Position numbers and translations under genes: made by a program. Shown piece after piece: positions 19,785 through 28,220 of a stretch of 64,000 nucleotides of DNA; the stretch's first letter is position 1; the number at the start of each line of letters is the position of its first letter. This stretch comes from Azospirillum ramasamyi (lineage in GTDB: Bacteria; Pseudomonadota; Alphaproteobacteria; Azospirillales; Azospirillaceae), in contig NZ_CP029831.1 in the NCBI RefSeq assembly GCF_003233655.1, positions 428,501-492,500 on the forward strand, written 5' to 3'. The notes under the pieces are model-generated. The model was not told the origin of the DNA. It saw only the letters and a list, made by a program, of their open reading frames with translations, and made no database searches.

Positions 19785-22514
19785 TTACGCCGCCATATCC
19801 TGGGTGATGGCGTAGACGCCGGTATCCCAGCGGTCGATGGTGGTTTCGAAGCTGCCGATGCCGTTCACGACGTCGAAGCTCTGGGTGGTGTTGTGGATCA
19901 GGTCATGGACCGTGTAGTGGCCGTTGGCCAGCTGCAGTTCCACATGGGTGTCCACCGACTTGCGCGCCGCGGTGTCGTCGAAGTCCACCCGGTCGGACGC
20001 GACCACGATCAGCCGGTCAAGCTGGTCGTAGAAGCCGTAGCCGGTGATCTGGGCGTCCGGATCATTGTCGGTGAAGGTCAGCGGGTGCTTGTAGTTCAGC
20101 GCCTCGTCGCCGATCAGCACCGGCGCCTTGGCCTCCAGGGCGGCGATCTCGGCGTCGCTGAACAGGCTCTGTCCGCCGTAGGTCGCCTGCGGGATGATCC
20201 AGGCGCTGGGCGTGCTGGCCTCGGTCATCGTCGACAGGGCCGCGTCGCTGACGTAATAGCCGAAGGTCACGCCGGCATCGTGCAGCTTGGTGATCGGCGT
20301 CAGCAGCTCGCCCAGATAGGCGTTGCCGATGGAGTTGCCGGCCGGCTCCAGCGCGTTCATCGCCGCCTCGGCGTTGACGCTGTAATAGAGTGCCGGGCCG
20401 AAGGGACGGGTCGGCACGATGTCGCGCAGCATGTCCAGCCAGGACTGCTCCACCTCGCCCCAGTCGTGATAGCTGCGCGACCATTGCTCCGCCGCGCGGC
20501 GCACGCCGCCCTGGTCGTCGGCGATCATCGTCCAGCCGCTCTGCAGCCAGGTCTGCTCCAGGCGGCCCCAGCCCAGCTCCTCGCGCACCGTGCCGCTGAC
20601 GCCGGTGTAGAGGCTGTCGACCGCGCCCCAATAGTCCTTCTCGGACGAGGACAGCATATGGCCGAAATGGGCGTCCGGCGCGCGGGCGGCGTGGATGCCC
20701 AGCATCGCCTGCTCGTAGGAGGCCGGCGCCTCCTTGTGCTGCATCGTGAAGCGCTCAAGCGTCTGCACGTTGAACAGGATCGAGTCCTCGTTCATCTTCT
20801 CGGCGATCACCCGCGTGTCGACGCCCGCGAATTCGCGCATGGCCGCCGGGGTGAAGGACACCTGCGTGGTCAGCCACGCCGCTTCGCCGGTGTGCTTGAC
20901 GATGGACTCCTCCAGCGCCTTCCAGCTGTCGGCCCAACCGTCGACGAAATAGTCCAGCCACTCGGTCGGGTGGTTGGCAACGATGTAGTCGGCCTGCTGC
21001 TCCAGCGTGCTGCCGGAAACCTTGATGCCGGTCTTGGCGCTGAAATCGGCGATCATCCGCGTGTTGAAGAAGTCCATCACGCCGGAATGCGGGCTGCCGT
21101 CGAAGAAGTCGGCCAGCTCGTAGCCGCGGGTGCCGGTCAGGGCGGAGAGGCGGCCCAGCTTGTCGGCCATCCAGTCACTGTAATAGGCGGTGCCGCCGGT
21201 CCAGCCGGCCGGCGCGTCCTTGGCGTCCAGCGGCATCAGCGGGCTGACATAGCCCCAGCCATAGGGATTGCCGCTGTCCGAATTGTGGATGTTGCCGTCG
21301 GCGTCGCGACCCAGATAATGCTGGCGCGACTGGATCCAGGAGACCCAGGCCTTGTGGCCGCCGAGATTGGCGAATTCGCCGCCGGGCTGCGAATACTCGA
21401 AGGTATCCTCCCACAGCTGCATGCCGATCAGCGGCATCACCCCGTCAGCCAGATGGTCGGCGGCGACGTCGCGCGTCTCCTTCAGGTGGCTGGAGCTGGC
21501 ATAGTCGGGCACCGATTCCCAGAACAGGTGCTGCGGCGCCAGACCGCGGTCGGCACCCCAGGAGATGGCGGACACGTCCGACTTCAGCGGAGGGCGCTCG
21601 CTGCTCACCCCGGCGTTGGCGGTATGCTCGTTCTTCGGCAGCGTGGCGCTCGGCGGCGAACCGGCGGGAGGGGCGGCCGAGGTGTCGCCCAGCATCTCCT
21701 TGGTGACGGGGACGCTCAGCGTGCCGTTCCACCACAGCCCCTGCTGGCCGACGACGACGTCCCGGCCGTCCAGCGCGCCCTTGTCGTAGATGACCCCGTC
21801 GGCGGTGGAGGAGATGCTGTGGCCGTTCACCACGACGGAGCCGATATAGAGGCTGCGGTCCTGGCCGTTGATGACGGCGTCGTTGTCGTACTGGACCTGG
21901 ATCTTGTGGGCGAGCGCCGGGTCGAGGTCGACCGTGAACGTGTAGGCGGTCTGGGTGGTGGCGGACACCGTCGCCTCGCCCACCACCTTGCCGTCGGCCA
22001 GCAGCTTGAAGTGCGGCGGCACGCCGCCTGCGCTCGTGCCCCAGGCATTGACGACGACGCTGAAGGACTTGGTCTCGGCCGGACCGGCGGTCACGTCATC
22101 CCGCACGGGGAACAGGGTCGCCGGCAGCGGGACGTTCAGCGCGCCGCTCCAGTACATCTCCTCCTGGCCCTTCACCACGTCGCGGCCGTCGATCGCGCCC
22201 TTGTCGTAGGTCACCGACGGGTCGGTCATGGCGATCTTGGTGCCGTTCACGGAAATGGCGCGGACGAACAGGTTGCGGTCGGCGCCGCCCACCACCGCGT
22301 CATTGTCGTAGACGAGCTGCAGATTGTGCGCGGTGCCGGCGGCGACCTTGGCGCTGATGGTGTAGCGCCCGGCGCTGGCGCTGTTCACCGTCGCATGTCC
22401 GATGGTCGCGCCATCCAGCTTCAGGGCGAGATGCGGCCAGACGCCGCCGGCTTCCTGCCCCCACGCCTCGATCTCGAAGGTGACATCGATGAGATTGGAT
22501 TCAGTGACTGCCAT
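19785..22514 (-). CDS. Protein with two tandem xylan-binding-like (CBM60/36-type) modules and an uncharacterised hydrolase-like domain
   Basis: The 909-residue product begins with two homologous modules (about 8-130 and 147-270). Each has an AWG-x-x-AGG-x-x-PH start, a YDNDAV-x-x-x-x-DR calcium-site-like segment, and a YDKGA-x-DGRDVV-x-GQ tail with a final tryptophan-containing strand. These match calcium-dependent xylan-binding modules. A Pro/Ser-rich linker (about 278-310) leads to about 600 residues that I cannot assign. That part is rich in Trp and acidic residues (LWEDTFEYSQ, FFDGSPHSG, DYFVDGWADSW), as in glycoside hydrolases. There is no signal peptide, so export would need a signal-independent route. 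Start at 22514: GGGAG lies 8 nt upstream; an ATG five codons earlier has no such site. Confidence 0.75.
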   Translation of the reverse strand: MAVTESNLIDVTFEIEAWGQEAGGVWPHLALKLDGATIGHATVNSASAGRYTISAKVAAGTAHNLQLVYDNDAVVGGADRNLFVRAISVNGTKIAMTDPSVTYDKGAIDGRDVVKGQEEMYWSGALNVPLPATLFPVRDDVTAGPAETKSFSVVVNAWGTSAGGVPPHFKLLADGKVVGEATVSATTQTAYTFTVDLDPALAHKIQVQYDNDAVINGQDRSLYIGSVVVNGHSISSTADGVIYDKGALDGRDVVVGQQGLWWNGTLSVPVTKEMLGDTSAAPPAGSPPSATLPKNEHTANAGVSSERPPLKSDVSAISWGADRGLAPQHLFWESVPDYASSSHLKETRDVAADHLADGVMPLIGMQLWEDTFEYSQPGGEFANLGGHKAWVSWIQSRQHYLGRDADGNIHNSDSGNPYGWGYVSPLMPLDAKDAPAGWTGGTAYYSDWMADKLGRLSALTGTRGYELADFFDGSPHSGVMDFFNTRMIADFSAKTGIKVSGSTLEQQADYIVANHPTEWLDYFVDGWADSWKALEESIVKHTGEAAWLTTQVSFTPAAMREFAGVDTRVIAEKMNEDSILFNVQTLERFTMQHKEAPASYEQAMLGIHAARAPDAHFGHMLSSSEKDYWGAVDSLYTGVSGTVREELGWGRLEQTWLQSGWTMIADDQGGVRRAAEQWSRSYHDWGEVEQSWLDMLRDIVPTRPFGPALYYSVNAEAAMNALEPAGNSIGNAYLGELLTPITKLHDAGVTFGYYVSDAALSTMTEASTPSAWIIPQATYGGQSLFSDAEIAALEAKAPVLIGDEALNYKHPLTFTDNDPDAQITGYGFYDQLDRLIVVASDRVDFDDTAARKSVDTHVELQLANGHYTVHDLIHNTTQSFDVVNGIGSFETTIDRWDTGVYAITQDMAA

Positions 22515-22865
22515 CGGCACGACTCCCATTAACCAAAGATCGGAAAACCAGTTGGGTCGAGGTAACTTGATCGTTTGTGTTACCCTATTCGTTGAATGTG
22601 TTGACAGGTTGTTGCGACGCTTTGGAGAGTCAAAGATGAGACATCCCTTTGACTCATCTTTGACTCTTCCGTAAAAATCGATTTGCACTCTGCGATTTAT
22701 TGGAAAATCTGTAGACTTGGTTGAGGTATGACAGGATTTAATCCTGTTGAGCGGGGTTGGTCTCTTTCGTTTGTTTGGCGTACGTGGCAGCTCCGTGGTC
22801 CACTCCTGGGTGAGCCGCCGCCGATACCGTCGATACGACCGACACAGCCGAGCAGGGAAAGCGCC
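22515..22865. promoter_or_regulatory. Divergent regulatory region with two dyads
   Basis: About 350 bp of relatively AT-rich DNA separate the carbohydrate-binding protein gene (-) from the glycosyltransferase gene (+). It contains a perfect 15-bp inverted repeat (22626-22640 and 22653-22667) and a 17-bp dyad, ACAGGATT-t-AATCCTGT (22731-22747). No clear sigma-70 promoter was identified by eye. The region looks like a regulated divergent promoter. Confidence 0.5.
22626..22667. repeat. Perfect 15-bp inverted repeat
   Basis: Arm AGAGTCAAAGATGAG (22626-22640) is the exact reverse complement of CTCATCTTTGACTCT (22653-22667); the spacer is 12 bp. Within it, TTTGACTC occurs twice as a direct repeat (22648-22655 and 22659-22666). 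It lies about 110 bp upstream of the minus-strand start and could be an operator or a strong RNA stem in either leader. Confidence 0.75.
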
Positions 22866-24035
22866 ATGCGCATCGCCGTGGTCACGCAGAAGATCGTCCG
22901 GCATGACGGGCAGGGCCGGGTGAACGCCGTCGTCGTGGAGGAGCTTCTGCGCCGCGGGCACGAGGTGGTGGCCATCGCGACGGAGGTTGCCGACGAGCTG
23001 GCGCGCCATCCCAGCCTGCGCTGGATTCCGGTCGGCGGCGGGGTGGCGACGCAGCTTGCCAAGGACCAGCTGTTCGCCTGGCGGGCGAGCCGCGCGCTGG
23101 CGCGGGCGAGGCGGGCGGGGGTCGACCGGGTGGTGGTGAACGGCTTCGTCAGCTGGGCGCGGTCGGACGTCAACGCCGTTCATTTCGTCCATTCGGCCTG
23201 GATGCGCTCGCCCACCCATCCCGTGCGCAAGGGCCTGTCACCGCTGTCGCTGTACCGGGCGCTCTACACCCTGCTGAATGTCGGCTTCGAGCGCTGGAGC
23301 TTCCGCCGCGCCGGCCGGCTGGTGGCGGTGTCGCGCACGGTGGCGGAGGAACTGCGCCGCGACGGCATCGATCCGGCCCGGCTGGCGGTGATCGACAACG
23401 GCGTCGATGTGGCCGAATTCCGCCCCGGCACGCCCGACCCGTCCGTGTTCGGCTTGCCGCCCGGCCGTCCGGTGGCGCTGTTCGTCGGCGATGCCCGCAG
23501 CGACCGCAAGAATCTGGACGGTGTCCTGCGTGCCCTGGCCGAGGTGCCGGACCTGGCGCTGGCGGTGGTGGGCGACGAGCGCGGCGGCCCCTTTCCGGCG
23601 CTGGCGCGGTCACTGGGGGTGGAGGAGCGCGTGCGCTTCCTCGGCCACCGGCGCGACGTGGCGGACCTGATGCGGGCGGCCGACCTGTTCGTCTTCCCGA
23701 CCCGCTACGAGCCCTTCGGTCTGGTCCTGCTGGAGGCGGCGGCGAGCGGCCTGCCGGTCGTCACCACGCGGCTTGCCGGCGCCAGCTGGCTGCTGGAGGA
23801 CGGGGCGGCCGTGGTGCTGGACGACCCGGATTCGCATGACGCGCTGGTGGAGGCGATGCGCCGTCTGGCCGCCGACCCCGGCGAGCGCCGCCGCATGGGG
23901 GTGGCCGGCCGCCGCATCGCCGAACGCCACGACTGGCCGGTGACGGCGGCGCATTATGCGGATCTGCTGGAGGCGCCGGGGCTGCGCGCCGGTAGTGCGG
24001 GGGTGAGCGGGCCGCTGGTCAGGTCGCCGTCGTGA
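22866..24035 (+). CDS. Glycosyltransferase family 4 protein
   Basis: This 389-residue protein shows the two-Rossmann (GT-B) layout of family 4. The N-terminus MRIAVVTQKI is typical, FVGDARSDRKN begins the donor-binding domain, and RYEPFGLVLLEAAASGLPVV is the E-x7-E region of retaining GT4 enzymes. It probably adds a sugar to a lipid-linked polysaccharide intermediate on the cytoplasmic face. The ATG at 22866 has an AGGGAAAG site and the typical family start; a frame open from 22728 is not used. It is convergent with the large operon and the only plus-strand gene of the polysaccharide region. Confidence 0.88.
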   Translation: MRIAVVTQKIVRHDGQGRVNAVVVEELLRRGHEVVAIATEVADELARHPSLRWIPVGGGVATQLAKDQLFAWRASRALARARRAGVDRVVVNGFVSWARSDVNAVHFVHSAWMRSPTHPVRKGLSPLSLYRALYTLLNVGFERWSFRRAGRLVAVSRTVAEELRRDGIDPARLAVIDNGVDVAEFRPGTPDPSVFGLPPGRPVALFVGDARSDRKNLDGVLRALAEVPDLALAVVGDERGGPFPALARSLGVEERVRFLGHRRDVADLMRAADLFVFPTRYEPFGLVLLEAAASGLPVVTTRLAGASWLLEDGAAVVLDDPDSHDALVEAMRRLAADPGERRRMGVAGRRIAERHDWPVTAAHYADLLEAPGLRAGSAGVSGPLVRSPS

Positions 24036-24047
24036 GGGGAGGTCGCC

Positions 24048-25745
24048 TCACCTGACTTCCAGCCGCAGGTCGACCGTCACGCTGTCGCTGCCGGCTGGCG
24101 CGTCCGTCACGGCGATGCCCACCGGTGCGGCGGAGCCGGGGGCCGGCTCGACCCGATGGGGCATGGTGCCGGCGGGGCGCAGGACGGCTCCCATGCGGAT
24201 GGCGCCGCGGGTCTTGCCGACCGGGGCGGTGCCGGCGGTGGCGACGGGCACGACGCCTCCGGCGGATGCGGCGGTGAGGGCGACGCCGTCGGCCGGGCGG
24301 TCAGGCTCCAGCCGGCGGACGCGGTCGTAGTCGCGCTGCACCAGATTGCCGGCATCGACGCCGCCGGCGCCGACCTTGCGGAACTCGCCGGAACAGTCCA
24401 GCGCCTGGAACCGGTTGGCGTGGCAGGTGCCGGAGACCGACAGGGCCGGGGCGAGCCCGTCGCGGCCGAGGCGGATCAGGCGGTCGGCATCGTCGAACCG
24501 GTTGCCGACGGCGCTTGCGGCGACGACGGCGGCGGTCTGGATATCGGCGGCGCGGTCGTTGGTGCCGTCGCCGAAGCTGGCGGTGCCGCCGGTGAACTGG
24601 TTGCGTTCCAGCGAGCGCACGACGATCAGGCCGGTCGCCGGCTGTTTCGGCAGCCGGTAACGGGGCAGGAGAGAGCCGCTGCAGCCGATCAGGCTGTTGC
24701 CGTACATCTCCGCCGCCGGGCCATGGATCCAGCCGTTGCCGCAGGCCTCGAAGGCGCAGTCCAGGAACTTGTTGTTCGACAGGAAGGTGCGCTTGGGCGG
24801 GCCGTCCTCCGCCAGGATGCCGTAGGGCGAGAAGCCGAAATGGCAGGAGATGAAGCTGGAATGGTCGATGCCGTTCTCCGGCGCCACCGCGATGGAGGCC
24901 AGCGTGTTGCCGGCGAGGTCGGTGTCGAGGAACAGATGGTCGCCGAAACTCTCCGTCCCGGCAGACCAGTAGGCGCCGATGTGGTTCTTGGTGAGCTGGC
25001 ACGAGATCAGCGAGGAATGGTCGCGCCAGACATCCACCCCGGCGCGGAAGCCGAACACCCCTACCCGTTCGAGAACGAAGCGGGAGGTCAGGGCCACCCC
25101 GCCCATCTCCGGCGGCGGGTCGCCGGGCCGGTTGCCGGGCTTCGGCCCCTGCAGGCTGAGATGGGCGATGCGGCTGCGCTGGTAGCCGTCGTCGTCCCTC
25201 ACTCTGCCATCTCGTGCCGCCTGGCGGCTGCCCGCGCGGATGCCGAAGCGGCCGGGGCCGAGATCCTCCGGCCAGGACAGCAGCGAGGCGCGCATCCCGG
25301 CGCCGACGATCTCCACCTCGTTGAAGGCCTCGTCATAGCGGTCGAGGTTGGGCAGGACGATCTCGCCGTCCAGCCGGTAATGGCCGGGCGGCACCATCAC
25401 CGTCCCGCCATGGCCCGACCGCGACAGTTCCAGCACGGCGCCCTGCAGGGCCGCCCAGTCGCATTCCTGGTCGAGCGAGCGGACATGCGGATGGACGCGC
25501 CGCGCCGCCTCCAGGCTCTTGTAGCGTTCGGACAGCGGATGGCTGCGCCCGTCGCCGACGGCGCCGCGGTCGCGGATCGACAGGGCGGGGCCGGCCGACG
25601 GCAATGGAGACGGCGACGGCGATGGATCTGGGCGGGGGCGCAAGGGCTTTTCCTGTGCGGCCGACGCGGCGGCGGGAAGGGCGAGCGCCGCGGCCAGCAG
25701 CAGGCGCCTGCCGATGCGGCGGACATAGGGGGGAGGGGCCGTCAT
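24048..25745 (-). CDS. Exported right-handed beta-helix protein, pectate-lyase-3-like
   Basis: The 565-residue product begins with an arginine-rich signal peptide (RRIGRRLLLAAALALPAAASA, cleavage near residue 29). It continues with the entry motif of the pectate-lyase-3/beta-helix superfamily (IRDRGAVGDG, then GGTVMVPPGHYRL). Repeating short strands rich in Asn, Ser and Gly follow (SFISCHFGF, FLSNNKFLDCAFEACGN, NSLIGCSGS). Such proteins are polysaccharide lyases, hydrolases or epimerases that act on export-stage polymers. It is the last gene of the polysaccharide operon; its ATG overlaps the stop of the preceding glycosyltransferase by 4 nt. Catalytic residues could not be assigned. Confidence 0.8.
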   Translation of the reverse strand: MTAPPPYVRRIGRRLLLAAALALPAAASAAQEKPLRPRPDPSPSPSPLPSAGPALSIRDRGAVGDGRSHPLSERYKSLEAARRVHPHVRSLDQECDWAALQGAVLELSRSGHGGTVMVPPGHYRLDGEIVLPNLDRYDEAFNEVEIVGAGMRASLLSWPEDLGPGRFGIRAGSRQAARDGRVRDDDGYQRSRIAHLSLQGPKPGNRPGDPPPEMGGVALTSRFVLERVGVFGFRAGVDVWRDHSSLISCQLTKNHIGAYWSAGTESFGDHLFLDTDLAGNTLASIAVAPENGIDHSSFISCHFGFSPYGILAEDGPPKRTFLSNNKFLDCAFEACGNGWIHGPAAEMYGNSLIGCSGSLLPRYRLPKQPATGLIVVRSLERNQFTGGTASFGDGTNDRAADIQTAAVVAASAVGNRFDDADRLIRLGRDGLAPALSVSGTCHANRFQALDCSGEFRKVGAGGVDAGNLVQRDYDRVRRLEPDRPADGVALTAASAGGVVPVATAGTAPVGKTRGAIRMGAVLRPAGTMPHRVEPAPGSAAPVGIAVTDAPAGSDSVTVDLRLEVR

Positions 25746-27034
25746 GGCGCGCGGATCCGCGCCGCCCCCGGCGGCGGATTGCCGTCGAGCCGCGCCAGGG
25801 CCGCCAGCCCGCCGCCGAGGGCGGCGCGGTAGACCTCCTCCACCCGGTCGAGATGGCGGTCCAGCGTGAAGGGGGCGCGCCAGTAATCGGCATGGGCGGT
25901 GCGGCCCATCCGCTGCACCTCGCTGTCGTGGGAGAGCAGGCGCAGGCAACGGGCGAGGTCGGCGGCATCGCCGCTGCGGAACAGGAGGCCGTTCCTGCCG
26001 GTCCGCACCGCCTCCGCCGCCGCGCAATTGTCGCTGACGATCACGGGAACGCCGTTGGCCAGCGCCTCGTAGGCGGCAAGGCCGAAGGTTTCGTACCACA
26101 GCGACGGCACCACCACGGCGCGCGCCCGCCGGACCTCCTCCAGCACCGCGCCGGGCGGCAGCCAGCCGGCGAGTTCGGCCGCCGGGTTCAGGCGGCGGAC
26201 CGCCTCGGCCTCGTCGCCGTCGCCGACGAAGCGGACGGGGGTTCCGGCCAGCGCCGCCGCGTCGGCCAGCAGGGCGGCGCCCTTCTCGCGCGACAGCCGG
26301 CCGACGAACAGCACATGGCGGCTGTCCGCGACGGGGGCGGGGTCGCGGTCGCGGATTTCGTCCGGCACCTCGACCGGGTTGGGGATCGGCAGGGTGATGG
26401 TGCCGGGGGGCAGATGCGGCGCGATCACCGCGCGCTGACGGTCGCTGAGCGTCACCAGCGCCATGCCGCCGGTGAAGCCGCCGGCCAGCGCGCCCGCCGC
26501 ATGACGGGCCGCCCGCCACCATTTGTGGTGCTGGGCGCGGGCGTCGCAGTCGGTGGCGAGGCAGCCGGCCGACAGCGCCCGGTGCGGGCAGTTGACGCCC
26601 TCGGGAAAGACGAAGAAGGCGCCGTTCGGACAGAGCGGGAAGTAATCGTGCAGGGTCAGCAGCACCGGCAGGCCGGAGCGGCGGCAAACCGGAAAGACAC
26701 TGGGCGACAGCGCCTTGGCCCAGCCGTGGATGTGGACCACCGTGTCGTTGGCCGGGCAGCGGGCCAGCAGCCCGTCGAGCGCGCGGGCCGATTCCCGGTT
26801 CCAGATGCCGCGGATCGCCGCCTGCACGCGGTCGGCGTTGCCCTTCAGGTCGGGCTGGTCCAGGCAATGGACGGTGATGCCGTCGATCAGCAGGGCGGGG
26901 TCGATGGGCGGCACGGCGGTGAAGAAATGCACCCGGTGGCCGCGCCGCGCCAGCCCGACCGCCCCGGCGATGGCGACCTTGGCCAGTCCGCCGCCCGGGT
27001 GGGCGTGGTCGCAGAGGATGACGATGCTGCTCAT
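25742..27034 (-). CDS. Glycosyltransferase family 4 protein
   Basis: This 430-residue GT4-type protein opens with a dinucleotide-like fold (IVILCDHAHPGGGLAKVA). The donor domain begins at HVLFVGRLSREKG, and WYETFGLAAYEALANGVPVI carries the family E-x7-E signature. An internal cysteine-rich stretch (LHDYFPLCPNG, then NCPHRALSAGC) is typical of a subset of GT4 enzymes in capsule and exopolysaccharide clusters. The ATG at 27034 gives a standard N-terminus; a start nine codons upstream is possible. It follows the previous gene by 10 bp. Confidence 0.87.
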   Translation of the reverse strand: MSSIVILCDHAHPGGGLAKVAIAGAVGLARRGHRVHFFTAVPPIDPALLIDGITVHCLDQPDLKGNADRVQAAIRGIWNRESARALDGLLARCPANDTVVHIHGWAKALSPSVFPVCRRSGLPVLLTLHDYFPLCPNGAFFVFPEGVNCPHRALSAGCLATDCDARAQHHKWWRAARHAAGALAGGFTGGMALVTLSDRQRAVIAPHLPPGTITLPIPNPVEVPDEIRDRDPAPVADSRHVLFVGRLSREKGAALLADAAALAGTPVRFVGDGDEAEAVRRLNPAAELAGWLPPGAVLEEVRRARAVVVPSLWYETFGLAAYEALANGVPVIVSDNCAAAEAVRTGRNGLLFRSGDAADLARCLRLLSHDSEVQRMGRTAHADYWRAPFTLDRHLDRVEEVYRAALGGGLAALARLDGNPPPGAARIRAP

Positions 27035-27044
27035 GGTGGCGGGC

Positions 27045-28220
27045 TCATTGCAGGGCGTCACGGTAGACGGCGGCGGTGCGGGCGGCGATCACCGGCCAGT
27101 CGAAGCGGGTGCGGACCAGCGACCGGCAGGCGTCGGCGTCGGGCAGGCGGCGGACGCCGGTCAGCGCCTCCGCCAGTCCGGTGCCGATGGCGCGCGCGTC
27201 GGTTCCGGCCAGCACGAGGTCGCCGTTCAGCCCCTCCACCACCTCGGGCAGGCCGCCGACGGGGGTGACCAGCACCGGGGTGCCGGACGCCAGCGATTCC
27301 AGCGCGGTGATGCCGAAGCCCTCCAGCGCCTGCGACGGCATCACGCACAAGTCGGCGGCGCGGTAGGCCAGCGGCAGCTGCGCGTCGGGCACGAAGCCCA
27401 GCAGGCGCACATGCTCCTCCAGACCCAGCGCGCCGATACGGTTCTGCAGCGCCGCCGCTTCCGGTCCGCGGCCCGCGACCACCAGCAGCGCGTCGGGCAC
27501 CCGGCGGCGCAGCTCCACCATGGCGTCGACCAGCGCGGACAGCCCCATCCGCTTCACCAGACGGCGGACCGTCAGGATCACGGGGCGCCCCTGCGGCCAG
27601 CCCAGCCGCGCCCGCGCCTGCTGCCGGCTGTCGGGCAGGTCGTAGCGGTCGGCCTCCACCCCGCCCGGCACCAGGCGGATGCGGTCGGGCGGCACGCCGT
27701 AACGCTCGGCGAGGATGGTGCCGAAGGAGCGGGACAGCACGACGAAGCGGTTGGCGCGGTGATAGACCAGCCGCTCAACCAGGAACTTCAGCCGAACCGA
27801 CAGGGGGCCGGCTCCCTCGGCCGCGCTTTCCAAAGCCCATGGGCCGTGGAAGTGGACGACCAGCGGCCGGTTGCGCAGGGTGGGCAGGGCCCCCACCGTG
27901 TTCAGCGCGAAATGGGAGGCGACGAGGTCGGGGGCCTGCCGGCGCAGCGCCTCGGCGATGGCGGTGCGCGCCGCCGCCACCCGGCGCGGCAGCGAGGCGG
28001 TCGGCGGCGCGAAGCTGTCGATGCGGGCGCCGTTGTCCAGCCTGGCGGAGGTGTTGCCGAGAACCAGCCCGGAAAAGACGATGCCCTGCTGCGGCAGATG
28101 GCGTGCAAGGTGGTAGAACATGTTCTCCGCCCCGCCATGGGTTTCGGGGAACCAACCCAGGCCGAGCTGGAGAACGCTGGCCTCCCGGATCTCCGCGGGG
28201 AAGGTCAGGATTCCGTCCAT
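27045..28220 (-). CDS. Glycosyltransferase family 4 protein
   Basis: This 391-residue enzyme has the GT4 acceptor domain start VLQLGLGWFPETHGGAENM. The donor-domain motif is ILTVRRLVKRMG, and the EGFGITALESLASGTPVLV segment carries the conserved Glu pair. It overlaps the end of the ligase-like gene by 16 nt, consistent with one transcript. It is probably one of the enzymes that assemble the repeating unit. Donor and acceptor sugars cannot be read from the sequence. Confidence 0.87.
   Translation of the reverse strand: MDGILTFPAEIREASVLQLGLGWFPETHGGAENMFYHLARHLPQQGIVFSGLVLGNTSARLDNGARIDSFAPPTASLPRRVAAARTAIAEALRRQAPDLVASHFALNTVGALPTLRNRPLVVHFHGPWALESAAEGAGPLSVRLKFLVERLVYHRANRFVVLSRSFGTILAERYGVPPDRIRLVPGGVEADRYDLPDSRQQARARLGWPQGRPVILTVRRLVKRMGLSALVDAMVELRRRVPDALLVVAGRGPEAAALQNRIGALGLEEHVRLLGFVPDAQLPLAYRAADLCVMPSQALEGFGITALESLASGTPVLVTPVGGLPEVVEGLNGDLVLAGTDARAIGTGLAEALTGVRRLPDADACRSLVRTRFDWPVIAARTAAVYRDALQ

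Noticed and set aside
19893..22532. Plus-strand frame of 879 codons opposite the carbohydrate-binding protein
   Set aside because: The minus-strand product has two clear homologous modules, while the plus-strand translation has no domain and antisense-type composition.
22515..23219. Extended N-terminus for the carbohydrate-binding protein
   Set aside because: The extension would cover the divergent regulatory region and part of the glycosyltransferase gene; GGGAG directly precedes the ATG at 22514.
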